Shown piece after piece: positions 9,158 through 18,992 of a stretch of 64,000 bases of DNA. Source of the DNA: Roseibium sp. HPY-6 (GTDB lineage Bacteria; Pseudomonadota; Alphaproteobacteria; Rhizobiales; Stappiaceae); contig NZ_JBEWCD010000001.1 in assembly GCF_040530035.1 (NCBI RefSeq), positions 1 through 64,000 on the forward strand, written 5' to 3'. The notes under the pieces are model-generated. The model was not told the origin of the DNA. It saw nothing but the letters and a program-made list of their open reading frames with translations, and did no database searches. The position numbers and the translations under genes are program-made. Position 1 is the first letter of the stretch; the number at the start of each line of letters is the position of its first letter.

Positions 9158-9172
9158 GAACAGTAAGAGAAC
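9158..9172. promoter_or_regulatory. LexA box 1 of lexA
   Basis: GAACAGTAAGAGAAC is a perfect GAAC-N7-GAAC, the alphaproteobacterial LexA site. It lies just upstream of the -35 element of the lexA promoter. Confidence 0.75.
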
Positions 9173-9180
9173 ATTTACCC

Positions 9181-9209
9181 TTGCAGAACACAATAGGAAC
9201 AGGTAGATT
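9181..9209 (+). promoter_or_regulatory. lexA promoter with LexA box 2 inside it
   Basis: TTGCAG (9181-9186) and TAGATT (9204-9209) are separated by 17 bases. The spacer holds a perfect GAAC-N7-GAAC box (9186-9200), which starts on the last base of the -35. LexA bound here would block RNA polymerase directly. The start codon is 47 bases downstream of the -10. Confidence 0.72.
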
Positions 9210-9224
9210 GTTCTCGATTTGTAC
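9210..9224. promoter_or_regulatory. LexA box 3 of lexA (imperfect)
   Basis: GTTCTCGATTTGTAC has one perfect GTTC half and one GTAC half at seven bases. It follows the -10 directly, at the expected start of transcription, and would make a third operator in tandem. Confidence 0.5.
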
Positions 9225-9255
9225 CAGCCTGTTCTGTGGTCAGGGGAAGCCAAAA

Positions 9256-9972
9256 ATGCTCACGCGCAAGCAGTATGAACTGCTCATGTTCATTCACGAG
9301 AGACTCAAGGAAACCGGTGTTCCACCGTCTTTTGATGAAATGAAAGACGCTTTGGACCTTCGTTCCAAATCCGGTATCCACCGATTGATCACGGCGCTCG
9401 AGGAACGCGGCTTCATAAGGCGGCTGCCGAACCGTGCCCGCGCAATGGAAGTTGTGCGCCTTCCCGACTCCATCGCACCTGGTTTGGGCACTCCGCGACC
9501 GCGGGGCAGTTTTTCACCCGAAGTCATCGAGGGATCACTCGGGAAACCTGAAGCCCCTCGCCCTGCCCCTGCTCCTGAGCCGGTGCATCAGGGAACGGAG
9601 ATCCCGGTTATGGGACGCATTGCGGCGGGTGTTCCGATTGAAGCTATCCAGACCCACAGCCATTCAATCTCCGTACCGCCTGAGCTTCTGGGTAAAGGCG
9701 AACACTATGCCCTGGAAGTGCGCGGCGACTCCATGATTGAGGCTGGAATTCTGGACGGTGATACGGTCCTGATACGCAGGACAGAAAGCGCCGACAGCGG
9801 CGATATTGTCGTGGCACTGGTTGACGAGGAAGAGGCCACGCTTAAGCGCTTGCGCAAGAAAGGCGCATCCATCGCTCTTGAAGCGGCCAATCCTGCATAT
9901 GAGACGCGCATCTTCGGACCTGGCAGAGTGCGTGTTCAGGGGCGCCTGGTTGCCCTCTTCCGCCAATACTGA
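9256..9972 (+). CDS. lexA: LexA repressor of the SOS response
   Basis: The 238-residue protein has an N-terminal winged helix ('[17 protein letters not shown]...[11 protein letters not shown]'), a proline-rich linker (about 78-112) and a C-terminal S24 self-cleavage domain. The scissile Ala124-Gly125 lies in '[10 protein letters not shown]', the nucleophile is Ser159 in '[10 protein letters not shown]', and the general base is Lys197 in 'TLKRL'. It represses DNA-repair genes until RecA filaments trigger its cleavage. The ATG at 9256 matches the family's N-terminus and follows AGGGGAAGC; an in-frame upstream extension is not conserved in character. Two perfect LexA boxes and one imperfect one in front of it indicate autoregulation. 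It converges with comEC. Confidence 0.97.
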   Translation: MLTRKQYELLMFIHERLKETGVPPSFDEMKDALDLRSKSGIHRLITALEERGFIRRLPNRARAMEVVRLPDSIAPGLGTPRPRGSFSPEVIEGSLGKPEAPRPAPAPEPVHQGTEIPVMGRIAAGVPIEAIQTHSHSISVPPELLGKGEHYALEVRGDSMIEAGILDGDTVLIRRTESADSGDIVVALVDEEEATLKRLRKKGASIALEAANPAYETRIFGPGRVRVQGRLVALFRQY

Positions 9973-10069
9973 CGCATAAATGCGCAGCACTGCGGACCCG
10001 CCTTGATGTTAGTGAGCAGGTCTGATCCATGACCGGGCATCTCAAGGGACCGCGGGCTGTTTATGGCAT

Positions 10070-12451
10070 CTATCGCAGGCTCGCGCGCGTGACCTCACCT
10101 TTCTTGTGCCAGGGCCTCGGTATGATCGGTATGGCATATTGGATCGCGTCGATCTGGGGCGCCGCAGCCTTCTCCTCAGAGGGTAGTCGCAATCTATTGT
10201 TTTCCTGAATGGCTCGGTCGGAATTCACCTGACGAGATAACCACAAGGAGATTGCGCCTCGTCGCTCACGCACCTCGCGATCGATCACGAGGCTTGCACC
10301 GCACACACCTGGCACGACTAAGTCGCTTACGATAAGATCGGCATAACGGCAATCCATGACAAGAGCATCCAATGACTTTGGCATGGCGATGTAAAACGGT
10401 CTGTCGGGGAAGGATCCCTTTGGTTCGAACGGCCGTTTTTCAAAAGCTTTGATGACGCACCCGCTTGGATCACATACTCTTTGTGGCGACTTCATCTTGC
10501 GCGACTTGACCGCGTCACCCGTTATACCCTCTGCCTGATACCAGATGTCTGTCTGGAAAGAACCTCGCGCGCCATTCCAGTTTAAGTTCCCGCCGGCATC
10601 ACGTGCCGCGATGCGACCGCCAGAGGCGGAAATCTGAATGTCGGGCGGAGGTGACAAGTGCAAGAGCACGCCTCCAACAACAAGCGGAAGAACCGCGCTG
10701 AACCGCCACTTGCCCCGCAGCAACAACGCCGCGAACAGGGCTGCGCAAAATGCGATGGTTTCGACTGCGGTCAACTGACCGATCGCACCGATACCACCGT
10801 CGAGCTCTGCCACGAAGGCCGCGATTTCAAGCAAGAGTGTGAGGCCAAAGGACATGATTGCGAGAGGAATTGCGGCCAGCCCTAGAGGCATGAGTACCAG
10901 GGACAGAACACCCATCGGCATGACAAGCAGCGTGAAGACAGGCATTCCAAGCATGTTTCCAATCAACCCGTAGGGCGCAATGCGGCCAAAATGGTGCGCG
11001 GCGATAATGCCGGTTGCGACCCCAGCTACTAGCGCCGTTATCAAAAGCCCTGTCATCCACCGGCCCACGAACAGGGCAATCTTGCCGGAAAGCGTTTTGC
11101 GGTATCTTTGCCCGGCTGCGAGTGGTTCAACGCGGTCCCGCCACGTCTCATAAACAGCAATGAGACAGATCACCGCCGCAAACGACATCTGGAACCCCGG
11201 GTAAAACAAACGCTCCGGCGCTAAAACAAGGAGGACAAGACCAGCAAACGCGACACTGCGCACCGTCAGGCCGCGGCGCCCGACAAGAATGCCGAGAAAG
11301 ACGAGCGAGATCATCAGGAAGGACCGCTGCGTTGCGACAGAGCCCCCAGAAATGAGCAAATAGAAGAAGGCTGCGGAAAGAGCTGCAATGGCTGCGAATT
11401 TGTGAATGGGAAATCGCAGCGCCAAAGGTGGAAGCAAAGCGAATAGGAAGAGCGCGGCAGCGTAAGTTCCGCCTGCAAAAAGGGCCATGTGAAGACCCGA
11501 TATTGCAAGAATGTGCGCAAGCCCTGCAGCTCTGAGATTCTCCTGCTGGAGCCCGTTTATTCCTCCGCGATCACCGACAAGCAGCGCGACGATGAGAGCC
11601 GCTTCCTGATCATCAGGCAGACTGGCGCGTATTTTCGTTGCTATGCGATCTCTGATTGCCTGGATCCACGTATCTGGATGCGGCCCAATCGCAACATCTT
11701 GTGCTGGTAGAACTTCCGGCGGCCCGAAACTGAAACCCGTCGCGCCGAGTTGCATGAAATAGGCTCGGAATGAAAAATCATATCCTCCAGGAGCAACCGG
11801 CCCCGCCGGTGGAAAAAGGCGTGCCCTTGTTTTGATCCTGTCTCCAACACCAATTTTTGTGTCTCCAGGAACGCGCAGGCGCACTCTTGACGGAAACACA
11901 ATTTCTTCGAGCGCACGGTCATTGATGGTTTCAATCTGTATGAGCAACCTTTTGCCATTGGGCCGGTCAGAAAGCTCCAGAACCTCGCCGGTCAAACCGA
12001 CATTCATTTCCTCACCTATCCGAGGGCCGTCCACATATGCCGTTCGAAGGCTCGACGTCGTCAGGCCCGCAAAACATGCAAGGACCAACAGAAGCGCCGG
12101 TGACAGATATCGTTGGCGTGCGTGCCAAACGACAAACAGTACCAGTCCCGTGAAAAAAACAGAGAGCAGCAGCCATGATGGTTCTTCTGGAAGCGCCGCG
12201 TAAACTCCGATCCCGACTGCAAAAGAGAAGCTGAACCAGAGTAAGGCCTGATTTTCCCAAGGTGAGCTTGTCGCACTTGAAGGATCACGTTCTCCGGCAC
12301 CTGATTGCTTTGACCAGAAAGGCTTCAGGCCGAAACTGCGGCGCGACCCGTCTGCGTCGTCACCAGGCGATGCCAATTCAACATAGCGAATGGAATTCGC
12401 CCGGTTCTTGCGGCCGTCTTCTGCTTGCAAAGTGTCTTGGCGATAAACCAA
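10070..12451 (-). CDS. comEC: ComEC/Rec2 family competence membrane protein
   Basis: This large membrane protein (up to 793 residues) is of the ComEC/Rec2 DNA-uptake channel family. Helices at about 70-130 lead into a DUF4131-type periplasmic OB-like domain (about 145-250, 'GLTGEVLELSDRPNGKRLLIQ'). The Competence domain (about 290-580) follows, with the hallmark 'GLAHILAISGLHMALFAGG' and many helices. The C-terminal 150 residues show no HxHxDH motif of the metallo-beta-lactamase domain present in Gram-positive ComEC, though a vestigial 'PPDIQISASGGRIAARDAGG' tail is there, as in many alphaproteobacteria. The role should be translocation of single-stranded DNA across the inner membrane. The first 60 residues are hydrophilic and the start may be internal. 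Confidence 0.88.
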   Translation of the reverse strand: MVYRQDTLQAEDGRKNRANSIRYVELASPGDDADGSRRSFGLKPFWSKQSGAGERDPSSATSSPWENQALLWFSFSFAVGIGVYAALPEEPSWLLLSVFFTGLVLFVVWHARQRYLSPALLLVLACFAGLTTSSLRTAYVDGPRIGEEMNVGLTGEVLELSDRPNGKRLLIQIETINDRALEEIVFPSRVRLRVPGDTKIGVGDRIKTRARLFPPAGPVAPGGYDFSFRAYFMQLGATGFSFGPPEVLPAQDVAIGPHPDTWIQAIRDRIATKIRASLPDDQEAALIVALLVGDRGGINGLQQENLRAAGLAHILAISGLHMALFAGGTYAAALFLFALLPPLALRFPIHKFAAIAALSAAFFYLLISGGSVATQRSFLMISLVFLGILVGRRGLTVRSVAFAGLVLLVLAPERLFYPGFQMSFAAVICLIAVYETWRDRVEPLAAGQRYRKTLSGKIALFVGRWMTGLLITALVAGVATGIIAAHHFGRIAPYGLIGNMLGMPVFTLLVMPMGVLSLVLMPLGLAAIPLAIMSFGLTLLLEIAAFVAELDGGIGAIGQLTAVETIAFCAALFAALLLRGKWRFSAVLPLVVGGVLLHLSPPPDIQISASGGRIAARDAGGNLNWNGARGSFQTDIWYQAEGITGDAVKSRKMKSPQRVCDPSGCVIKAFEKRPFEPKGSFPDRPFYIAMPKSLDALVMDCRYADLIVSDLVVPGVCGASLVIDREVRERRGAISLWLSRQVNSDRAIQENNRLRLPSEEKAAAPQIDAIQYAIPIIPRPWHKKGEVTRASLR

Positions 12452-12587
12452 CGCGCATTACTTTCCGTGCCGAAACGAGAAACGGGCAAGGCACTGTTTT
12501 GCCCCGGCTAAGCCTGTGCTAAGACCGCGCCACGCAACCGGCGCGGTCCGCGCCTTCATTCCAGATGAGACTTTCAAATAAAGCACC

Positions 12588-14012
12588 ATGACACAAGAGA
12601 TCGTCACGCGCTTCGCACCTTCTCCGACCGGATTCCTGCATATTGGCGGCGCTCGTACTGCGTTGTTCAATTGGCTTTTCGCCAAACACAGCAGCGGAAA
12701 GATGCTGCTCCGCATCGAGGACACGGACCGGGCCCGCTCCAGCAAGGAGGCGGTTGATGCCCTGATTGACGGTCTGTCATGGCTGGGCCTTGATTGGGAA
12801 GGGGATCCGATATCCCAGTTCTCGCGCGTGGAAAGGCACAAGGAAGCCGTCGAACAGATGCTTGCCGATGGCGCTGCCTACAAGTGTTACTGCACACCGG
12901 AAGAAGTCGAAGCAATGCGTGAAAAAGCACGCGCAGAAGGTCGCCCGCCGCGCTACGACGGCACTTGGCGGGACAGGGATGCTTCGGAAGCCCCCTCGGG
13001 AGTTGATCCTGTCGTTCGCCTCAGGGCACCGCAAGAGGGTGAAACAGTCATTGAAGACCTGGTGCAGGGCCGCGTTGTAATTCCCAACAAGGATCTCGAC
13101 GATCTTGTTCTTTTGCGTTCCGACGGAACCCCGACCTACATGCTGGCCGTTGTCGTGGACGATCACGACATGGGGGTTACGCACATCATCCGTGGAGTAG
13201 ACCATCTCACGAACGCCGCAAGGCAGACGCTCATCTTTAAGGGACTTGGTTGGAATGTACCCCAAATGGCCCACATTCCGCTGATCCACGGCCCGGACGG
13301 AGCCAAGCTCTCAAAGCGTCACGGAGCGACTGGTGCAGAGGCTTACAGGGCATTGGGCTATCTGCCGCAGGCCATGCGCAATTATCTGGCGCGGTTGGGG
13401 TGGAGCCACGGGGACGAGGAAATCATGTCGTTGCAGGACATGATCGACTGGTTCGGCCTCGATGCGGTCGGGCAATCCCCTGCCCGGTTCGACTTCAAGA
13501 AACTCGAAAATCTCAACGGCCACTACATGCGTTCGACCGAAGACGCGGAGTTGCTCAGCCACTGGAAGATCTATCTTCAGCACGCTGAAGACGGCTCAAA
13601 GGTCCTTTCCTGGCTTTCACAAGGCAACAACGGACAAACAGCATTAAAGGCCCTGCCCGGATTGAAAGAGCGCGCGAAAACACTGGTCGAATTGACCGAG
13701 AGCGCGTCATACCTTTGGCGCGAGCGACCGTTGGACACGGATGAAAAGGCTGAGAAAATTCTCACTGATGACGCTAGGAAAATCCTGGGCGACCTCTACG
13801 GTGTTCTGGAAGCCGCCCCACAGTGGGAAGCAGAGCCGCTGGAAGTCGCGGTGAAGGCCTATGCAGAGCAGAAGGATTTGAAACTCGGCAAAGTCGCCCA
13901 ACCACTGCGCGCTGCGCTGACCGGACGTGGAACGTCACCGGGCATCTACGACGTTCTTATAGCGCTTGGCCGAGAAGAATCGTTGGGTCGCATCCGCGAT
14001 CAAGTTTCCTGA
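12588..14012 (+). CDS. gltX: Glutamate--tRNA ligase
   Basis: This class I aminoacyl-tRNA synthetase of 474 residues charges tRNA-Glu, and in many alphaproteobacteria such an enzyme also mischarges tRNA-Gln. The HIGH motif is '[21 protein letters not shown]' (residues 9-29) and the KMSKS motif is '[10 protein letters not shown]' (about 240-249). Length and the C-terminal anticodon-binding helical domain are normal. The ATG at 12588 is the only plausible start, giving '[16 protein letters not shown]'. It is divergent from comEC with about 136 bases between. Its end converges on the LuxR gene and no clear terminator is seen in between. The lexA-comEC-gltX-gltA order is common in Hyphomicrobiales. 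Confidence 0.96.
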   Translation: MTQEIVTRFAPSPTGFLHIGGARTALFNWLFAKHSSGKMLLRIEDTDRARSSKEAVDALIDGLSWLGLDWEGDPISQFSRVERHKEAVEQMLADGAAYKCYCTPEEVEAMREKARAEGRPPRYDGTWRDRDASEAPSGVDPVVRLRAPQEGETVIEDLVQGRVVIPNKDLDDLVLLRSDGTPTYMLAVVVDDHDMGVTHIIRGVDHLTNAARQTLIFKGLGWNVPQMAHIPLIHGPDGAKLSKRHGATGAEAYRALGYLPQAMRNYLARLGWSHGDEEIMSLQDMIDWFGLDAVGQSPARFDFKKLENLNGHYMRSTEDAELLSHWKIYLQHAEDGSKVLSWLSQGNNGQTALKALPGLKERAKTLVELTESASYLWRERPLDTDEKAEKILTDDARKILGDLYGVLEAAPQWEAEPLEVAVKAYAEQKDLKLGKVAQPLRAALTGRGTSPGIYDVLIALGREESLGRIRDQVS

Positions 14013-14132
14013 CACATCGTGCGGTTGATTCAGAAAAACTGAGTGGTGTCGGTAAGTGGCAGCTTCCGGACCTCCCGGGAGCTGCGAACTGGCTCAATAG
14101 ACAAAAGAGCAGCCCGGGCGACTTAACCTGCA

Positions 14133-14864
14133 TTATGGCTTGATAAGTCCCTTTTGTATGGCAATCGCCAGTGCTTGTTCCCGCGTTTTTGCACCCAGCC
14201 GGTGGCGCGCGTTGCGAACATGCATATCCACGGTGACCGGTCTGATGCCAAGCTTGTAGGCTATCTGGTCTGTGCGCATTCCGTTCGCCAGCCACAAAAG
14301 GCATTCAGCTTCCCGATTGGTCAATCGAAGGTTCCTGTTTTGCTTGCCGACAGAAAGCATTTTTTGATCTGCAAGCGCTGCACAGACTTGAAAGAGCGAG
14401 CCGGACCGTTGCCTGAGCTCCTCCATCTGCTTCCGGTTCATATCGGAAAGCAGGTTCCAACCCCGGCGCATCTGAGGGTTTTCGCTTGGCATTTTCATTG
14501 CCAAACCACTGATCAATCCAAAGTCGGACGCGCGGTGGATTACCGCTTTTTCTTCAGCCCCCAAAAACGGATAGTCGCAGAGAAACTCCCGTCCGGTTGC
14601 AAACATTTCGGGGGTGTGCTCGCTTCGGGTGAAAAGAGGATCAATGAGATCGTCTTCTTCTGAAAAATAGGCTGCCTGCCAATCGGCAACAGAGGTGGAT
14701 AGCCGCGTATCTTCTTCAGTCAGCCTGACCCTGCCATTTCTGACACCATGCTGTACGCCAACGAACCCCTGGTTCTCGAAAAACTCGCACGTTGCGCTCC
14801 AGACTAGTTCAGTATCTTCGGCAAAAACAATTTTCGTAGCAAAATCTTCGAGCACTCGATTCAT
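14133..14864 (-). CDS. LuxR family regulator with autoinducer-binding domain (LuxR solo)
   Basis: The 243-residue protein has an N-terminal autoinducer-binding-like domain (about 20-165) and a C-terminal LuxR helix-turn-helix (about 178-240, 'LTNREAECLLWLANGMRTDQIAYKLGIRPVTVDMHVRNARHRLGAKTREQALA'). The W, Y and D-P positions that hold acyl-homoserine lactones in TraR/LuxR appear in 'DWQAAYFSEEDDLIDPLF', so ligand binding is plausible. No luxI-type synthase is in the window, so it is a 'solo' regulator that may sense its own or foreign signals through another locus. Upstream (14901-14921) is a CCGTA-N11-TACGG inverted repeat that could be its operator. The start is the ATG at 14864. Confidence 0.85.
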   Translation of the reverse strand: MNRVLEDFATKIVFAEDTELVWSATCEFFENQGFVGVQHGVRNGRVRLTEEDTRLSTSVADWQAAYFSEEDDLIDPLFTRSEHTPEMFATGREFLCDYPFLGAEEKAVIHRASDFGLISGLAMKMPSENPQMRRGWNLLSDMNRKQMEELRQRSGSLFQVCAALADQKMLSVGKQNRNLRLTNREAECLLWLANGMRTDQIAYKLGIRPVTVDMHVRNARHRLGAKTREQALAIAIQKGLIKP

Positions 14865-15399
14865 TCAAAATTCCTGAAAGACGGCTAAGGTTCATACAAA
14901 CCGTAACAGCTAACTATACGGAAATCGATAACGCCACAAAGTTAGATTGCGCCAAGACTTGCTTGAAATTCTCTGCGTGCAAATAACACTAGAAACAGAG
15001 GAAATCTTGGCTTTTTTAAACCTGTCAAATTTGAAAATCGATGTATTCCGGCAAGATCGGCCCTTAGTTTTTCTCTAAAGTGATGCGGAAGAGTTGGAAT
15101 TACCCAAAAAGCGTTTCGTACTAAAATTACGCGGCAATGGTCAAATCCTAAGGTATCTTTACAAGGTAGTGAACTGCTTTTCGAGCACAGAACCTGTCTG
15201 TTCGCACCAGGCAAGGCCAAACCTGAACCGTTATTTCTCACCTTTGACCAAAGCGTTATATTGGCCAGCTTGCGGCACTGCAGTAAATGGGCTACGCAAG
15301 ACCCGAAAATTTCTCAGGTGCAGGTCGGGATTGAGCCCGTAAGCGTGACGGGCAGTTAAAATCGGACAGCACATCAGGATAAACAAAAGGGGTTTCTGT
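14865..15399. other. Intergenic region between luxR solo and gltA
   Basis: These 535 bases lie between two divergent genes and hold their promoters. I see the CCGTA-N11-TACGG repeat at 14901-14921 near luxR, and a GCCCGT...ACGGGC hairpin at 15335-15353 in the probable gltA leader. A clear ribosome site, AAAAGGGG, lies just before the gltA ATG. Short open frames here have no ribosome sites and no family resemblance, and I do not call any of them. Confidence 0.5.
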
Positions 15400-16692
15400 A
15401 TGGCCGACAACAACGCCAAGCTCAACGTCGGTGGCGCCGACCACGATTTCGACGTTCTTGACGGATCCATCGGACCGTCAGTCATGAACATTTCGTCCTT
15501 GTACAGGGACACCGGCATGTTCACATATGACCCGGGCTTTACGTCAACGGCATCCTGTGAATCTAAGATCACATATATCGACGGCGACGAGGGCACGTTG
15601 CTGTATCGCGGATATCCCATCGATCAGCTTGCTGACCATGGTGACTTTCTCGAATCCTGTTATCTGCTTCTCTATGGCGAACTGCCGACCAAGGCGCAAA
15701 AGGACGACTTTGTGAATCGCGTGACCTATCACACGATGATTCACGAGCAGATGAACCGCTTCTTCTCCGGTTTCCGCCGCGACGCCCACCCGATGGCCAT
15801 CATGGTTGGAACCGTTGGCGCACTATCGGCGTTTTACCACGACTCGACAGACATCACGGATCCGCACCAGCGCATGGTGGCATCGCTACGCATGATCGCA
15901 AAGATGCCGACAATTGCCGCTATGGCCTACAAGTACCACGTCGGTCAGCCTTTTGTTTATCCGCGCAACGATCTCGGCTATGCGGCGAACTTCCTCCATA
16001 TGTGTTTCGCGGTTCCGTGTGAGGAATACAAAGTCAATCCTGTTCTCGCCCGTGCAATGGATCGAATTTTCATTCTCCATGCGGATCACGAACAGAATGC
16101 GTCAACCTCAACCGTGCGGCTGGCCGGCTCATCCGGCGCGAACCCATTCGCCTGTATCGCTGCAGGCATTGCATGTCTGTGGGGACCGGCCCATGGCGGG
16201 GCAAACGAAGCCGCACTGAACATGCTTTCCGAAATCGGGTCCGTGGACAACATCCCTGAGTACGTCGAGCGTGCCAAGGACAAGGACGATCCGTTCCGCC
16301 TGATGGGTTTTGGCCACAGGGTCTACAAGAATTACGATCCGCGCGCCCGAATCATGCAGAAGACCACACATGAGGTCCTGGGTGAGCTTGGCATCAAGGA
16401 CGATCCACTACTCGATGTGGCCATTGAGCTCGAAAAAATCGCCCTGAACGACGAGTATTTCATCGACAAGAAGCTCTATCCTAACATCGACTTCTATTCA
16501 GGGATCACACTGCGGGCTCTCGGCTTTCCTACGACGATGTTCACTGTTTTGTTTGCGCTCGCAAGAACGGTTGGCTGGATCGCCCAGTGGAAAGAGATGG
16601 TTGAAGATCCGTCACAGCGAATCGGACGTCCACGTCAGCTCTACACTGGGGCGACCAAACGGGATTACACGCCGATCGACCAACGCCGTTAA
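15400..16692 (+). CDS. gltA: Citrate synthase (type I, hexameric)
   Basis: The 430-residue enzyme condenses acetyl-CoA and oxaloacetate to citrate, the entry to the TCA cycle. The catalytic residues are visible: one His in '[11 protein letters not shown]', one in '[14 protein letters not shown]' and the Asp in 'NIDFYSG'. The N-terminal domain '[31 protein letters not shown]' is that of the large Gram-negative, NADH-sensitive type. The ATG at 15400 follows AAAAGGGG. It stands alone, with its own promoter region upstream and a strong intrinsic terminator downstream. Confidence 0.97.
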   Translation: MADNNAKLNVGGADHDFDVLDGSIGPSVMNISSLYRDTGMFTYDPGFTSTASCESKITYIDGDEGTLLYRGYPIDQLADHGDFLESCYLLLYGELPTKAQKDDFVNRVTYHTMIHEQMNRFFSGFRRDAHPMAIMVGTVGALSAFYHDSTDITDPHQRMVASLRMIAKMPTIAAMAYKYHVGQPFVYPRNDLGYAANFLHMCFAVPCEEYKVNPVLARAMDRIFILHADHEQNASTSTVRLAGSSGANPFACIAAGIACLWGPAHGGANEAALNMLSEIGSVDNIPEYVERAKDKDDPFRLMGFGHRVYKNYDPRARIMQKTTHEVLGELGIKDDPLLDVAIELEKIALNDEYFIDKKLYPNIDFYSGITLRALGFPTTMFTVLFALARTVGWIAQWKEMVEDPSQRIGRPRQLYTGATKRDYTPIDQRR

Positions 16693-16735
16693 GGCCCGTC
16701 GAACCAACGCTATTTCAGGCACGCTAAAGAATATT

Positions 16736-16763
16736 GCCCCCGGTTCGCCGGGGGCATTTTTTT
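16736..16763 (+). terminator. Intrinsic terminator of gltA
   Basis: GCCCCCGG, a TTCG tetraloop and CCGGGGGC make an eight-base perfect GC stem (16736-16755), followed by ATTTTTTT. It lies 43 bases after the gltA stop. Confidence 0.93.
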
Positions 16764-16916
16764 GGTACGGGCCCAACATGAAGACACTAAACGGAACTGT
16801 CGGTGACGCGCTTCAAGATGCCTGACGCTTCTGAAACGCGCTTCGAGCTCTAGTGGCTCGCAGTGCCGAAACACACCTCGGTCTTTAGTCTACAAGCAGC
16901 TACGAGTGCCTTGTCT

Positions 16917-18104
16917 TCAGGCCTGCGCCGCAGTTTTCATAGTCCGAATGACGACATCGGCAGCTGCGTCTTTCTGACTGTGACCATCCGGCAAACGCAT
17001 GAGATCATCCAAGCGCCTGAGCTCGCCCAGCTGTTGATGCCGCTCCGGCCCATCGGTCAGCAGGCCAATCAGATGTGCTGCAAGGATCTTCGCATCAACT
17101 TCTTCATCAAGGAACTCCGGTATAGCTTTGTTTTTTAATATGATATTTGGTAAAACGAACGAGTCAATATTGGCAAGTTTGAAGAGCTTATTGAGTTCTT
17201 TCAACCTACGAAAAAACCAGTCAACCCTGTAGGCAACCACCATCGGAACACCTGATATCGCAAGTTCGAGCGAGACTGTGCCCGAGGCTGCCAGAGCAGC
17301 ATGCGCGCGCCGAAATGCCGCTTGCTTTTCGTCAAGGCCACTGAGAACCGTCGGCTCAAATTCCCAACTTCTGACTTCCTGCCTGATCCGTTGTTCCAGG
17401 TGTCCGACAGCTGGCAGCAACACTTCAAGATCCGGCATTTCCCGCTTGACGAGCGCGACCGTTTTGCCGAAATCGCCCAACAACCGGTCGATTTCACTGC
17501 GGCGGCTCCCCGGAAGCACCACAAGAACGCCGTTGTCCGCCGACAAGGGCACACGCTCATTTCCAGCCGGGCGAAGGTCATCCACGTTCTCAATAAGCGG
17601 GTGGCCGACATAATGCGTCGGCGGCCCGCCCAGCTTTTTGTGCGCCTCCGGCTCAAAGGGCAACAATGCCAGCAACTGATCGACATAGGCACTCATTTTC
17701 TTCGCCCGTCCCGGTCGCCAGGCCCAGACCGATGGGGAAACGTACCCGACGATGGGAATATGCGGTGCACGTTTGCGAACCCGGCTTGCGACATTATGCG
17801 TAAAGTCGGGACTGTCGATGATTACAAGAACCGCAGGATCTGCAGCGACTATCGCATCGACCGTCTGATAAACGCGCCGAACGATAAGCGGCAACCGCGC
17901 CAGAACGGCGCTCAGGCCCATAACCGATACATCCGACATGTCAAAGAAACTTGTGAGCCCAAGGTTCGTCATGCGTTCACCGCCAACGCCGCAGTAACGT
18001 ATTCCCTCTCCAAGCTTTGCGTCGAGTGCTCTGATCAACTCCGAACCGAGCTGATCTCCGGACTCTTCACCGGCGACCAGACAAATCGTCGGCCCCATGC
18101 TCAT
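16917..18104 (-). CDS. lpxB: Lipid-A-disaccharide synthase
   Basis: This 395-residue GT19 family glycosyltransferase joins UDP-2,3-diacylglucosamine and lipid X to form the lipid A disaccharide at the inner membrane. Signature segments are 'CLVAGEESGDQLGSELIRAL' at the N-terminus, 'IDSPDFTHNVASRVRKRAPHIPIVGYVSPSVWAWRPGRAKKM' in the middle, and 'LPGSRRSEIDRLL' in the nucleotide-binding half. The ATG overlaps the lpxI stop in an ATGA, so translation is coupled. This is the last gene of the lpxD-fabZ-lpxA-lpxI-lpxB run. No convincing terminator for the minus strand was found below it. Confidence 0.96.
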   Translation of the reverse strand: MSMGPTICLVAGEESGDQLGSELIRALDAKLGEGIRYCGVGGERMTNLGLTSFFDMSDVSVMGLSAVLARLPLIVRRVYQTVDAIVAADPAVLVIIDSPDFTHNVASRVRKRAPHIPIVGYVSPSVWAWRPGRAKKMSAYVDQLLALLPFEPEAHKKLGGPPTHYVGHPLIENVDDLRPAGNERVPLSADNGVLVVLPGSRRSEIDRLLGDFGKTVALVKREMPDLEVLLPAVGHLEQRIRQEVRSWEFEPTVLSGLDEKQAAFRRAHAALAASGTVSLELAISGVPMVVAYRVDWFFRRLKELNKLFKLANIDSFVLPNIILKNKAIPEFLDEEVDAKILAAHLIGLLTDGPERHQQLGELRRLDDLMRLPDGHSQKDAAADVVIRTMKTAAQA

Positions 18105-18988
18105 CGTGTCCCGGTATCCCCGGGCTCCGTTGTCCGCTCAATACCAAGCACGAATATGTCTGAAGCATCAGCTTTTTGGAGCGTTTCGTCCTTGTTCGCA
18201 ATCAGAGCTCCCTGTGCCTCGACAGCAATTCCCGCGAGACCCGCCGCGACAGCAAGCTCTATTGTCCTTGGACCAACAGTCGGTAGGTCGACGCGAAAAT
18301 CCTGATCGCGTTTGGCTGTCTTCACGAGCACGCCGGCGCGACCCTTTGTCCTGACGCGTCCGTTCCGCTTCAATTCACAACAGCGCTCCAGCATCGCATC
18401 TGTGCCTTCTGCGCCCTCAAGTGCAACCACACGACCTGCAACGGCCACCGCAGCCTGCCCGATATCAAGCTCGCCAAGTTTTTCCGTAGCCCTCATAGCA
18501 AGATCAAGATCGTGCATGTCGTCCGAGCTCGGCTGAACCCGTCCTAGCACACCGCTGGATGCCAAGAGCTGCGGTGCTACATCCTTGATACCCACAACAC
18601 GAAACCCCTCGATCTCAAAAAGACGTATCACTTTCGTCAAAAGGCTGTCGTCACCACCGGTTAATGCCCGAATTATAGTCGGTAGTCTTTTCAGTGTGCC
18701 GAAATCGCCAAAAATGGACGTGAAATCAGGTCTGCTGGAAACACCCCCAATGAGAAGCACATCGCGGCATCCGGTTTCGTCCAGGAAACTGTAGAGCCTG
18801 CCGACTTCCCCCCATCCGAGTTCAGCGCTTGCCCGCTCTCGTGTCGCGGCGTCGGCCTCGCCTTTGATTGCGACAATCTCAAAGTCGCGCCCGGCCATAG
18901 TTAGCGCATCAGCGATCTGTCCTGGAAGGTCTCCGTTGCCGGCAATAAGAGCAAGGCGCTCACCTTGCTCTCCGTTCGGGTGGGACAT
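18101..18988 (-). CDS. lpxI: UDP-2,3-diacylglucosamine pyrophosphatase LpxI
   Basis: The protein (295 residues, DUF1009/LpxI family) hydrolyses UDP-2,3-diacylglucosamine to lipid X plus UMP, the step done by LpxH in enterobacteria. Its sequence shows the family's N-terminal 'ALIAGNGDLPGQIADAL' and the conserved C-terminal core 'GVLVKTAKRDQDFRVDLPTVGPRTIELAVAAGLAGIAVEAQGALI'. Position between lpxA and lpxB is the standard alphaproteobacterial arrangement and supports the call. It starts four bases after the lpxA stop and overlaps lpxB by four bases. Confidence 0.94.
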   Translation of the reverse strand: MSHPNGEQGERLALIAGNGDLPGQIADALTMAGRDFEIVAIKGEADAATRERASAELGWGEVGRLYSFLDETGCRDVLLIGGVSSRPDFTSIFGDFGTLKRLPTIIRALTGGDDSLLTKVIRLFEIEGFRVVGIKDVAPQLLASSGVLGRVQPSSDDMHDLDLAMRATEKLGELDIGQAAVAVAGRVVALEGAEGTDAMLERCCELKRNGRVRTKGRAGVLVKTAKRDQDFRVDLPTVGPRTIELAVAAGLAGIAVEAQGALIANKDETLQKADASDIFVLGIERTTEPGDTGTR

Positions 18989-18992
18989 GGCC

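Noticed and set aside
10029..10205. Plus-strand short frame starting MTGHLKGPRAVYGIY at the end of lexA
   Set aside because: Most of it is antisense to the 3' end of comEC, the ribosome site is poor, and composition follows the antisense strand.
14901..14921. A canonical 20-base lux box in front of the LuxR gene
   Set aside because: Only five-base arms match (CCGTA/TACGG); it is listed as a possible operator, not as a lux box.
14942..15241. 99-codon minus-strand frame in the luxR-gltA gap
   Set aside because: No ribosome site, no family resemblance, and it overlaps the region where the gltA promoter should be.
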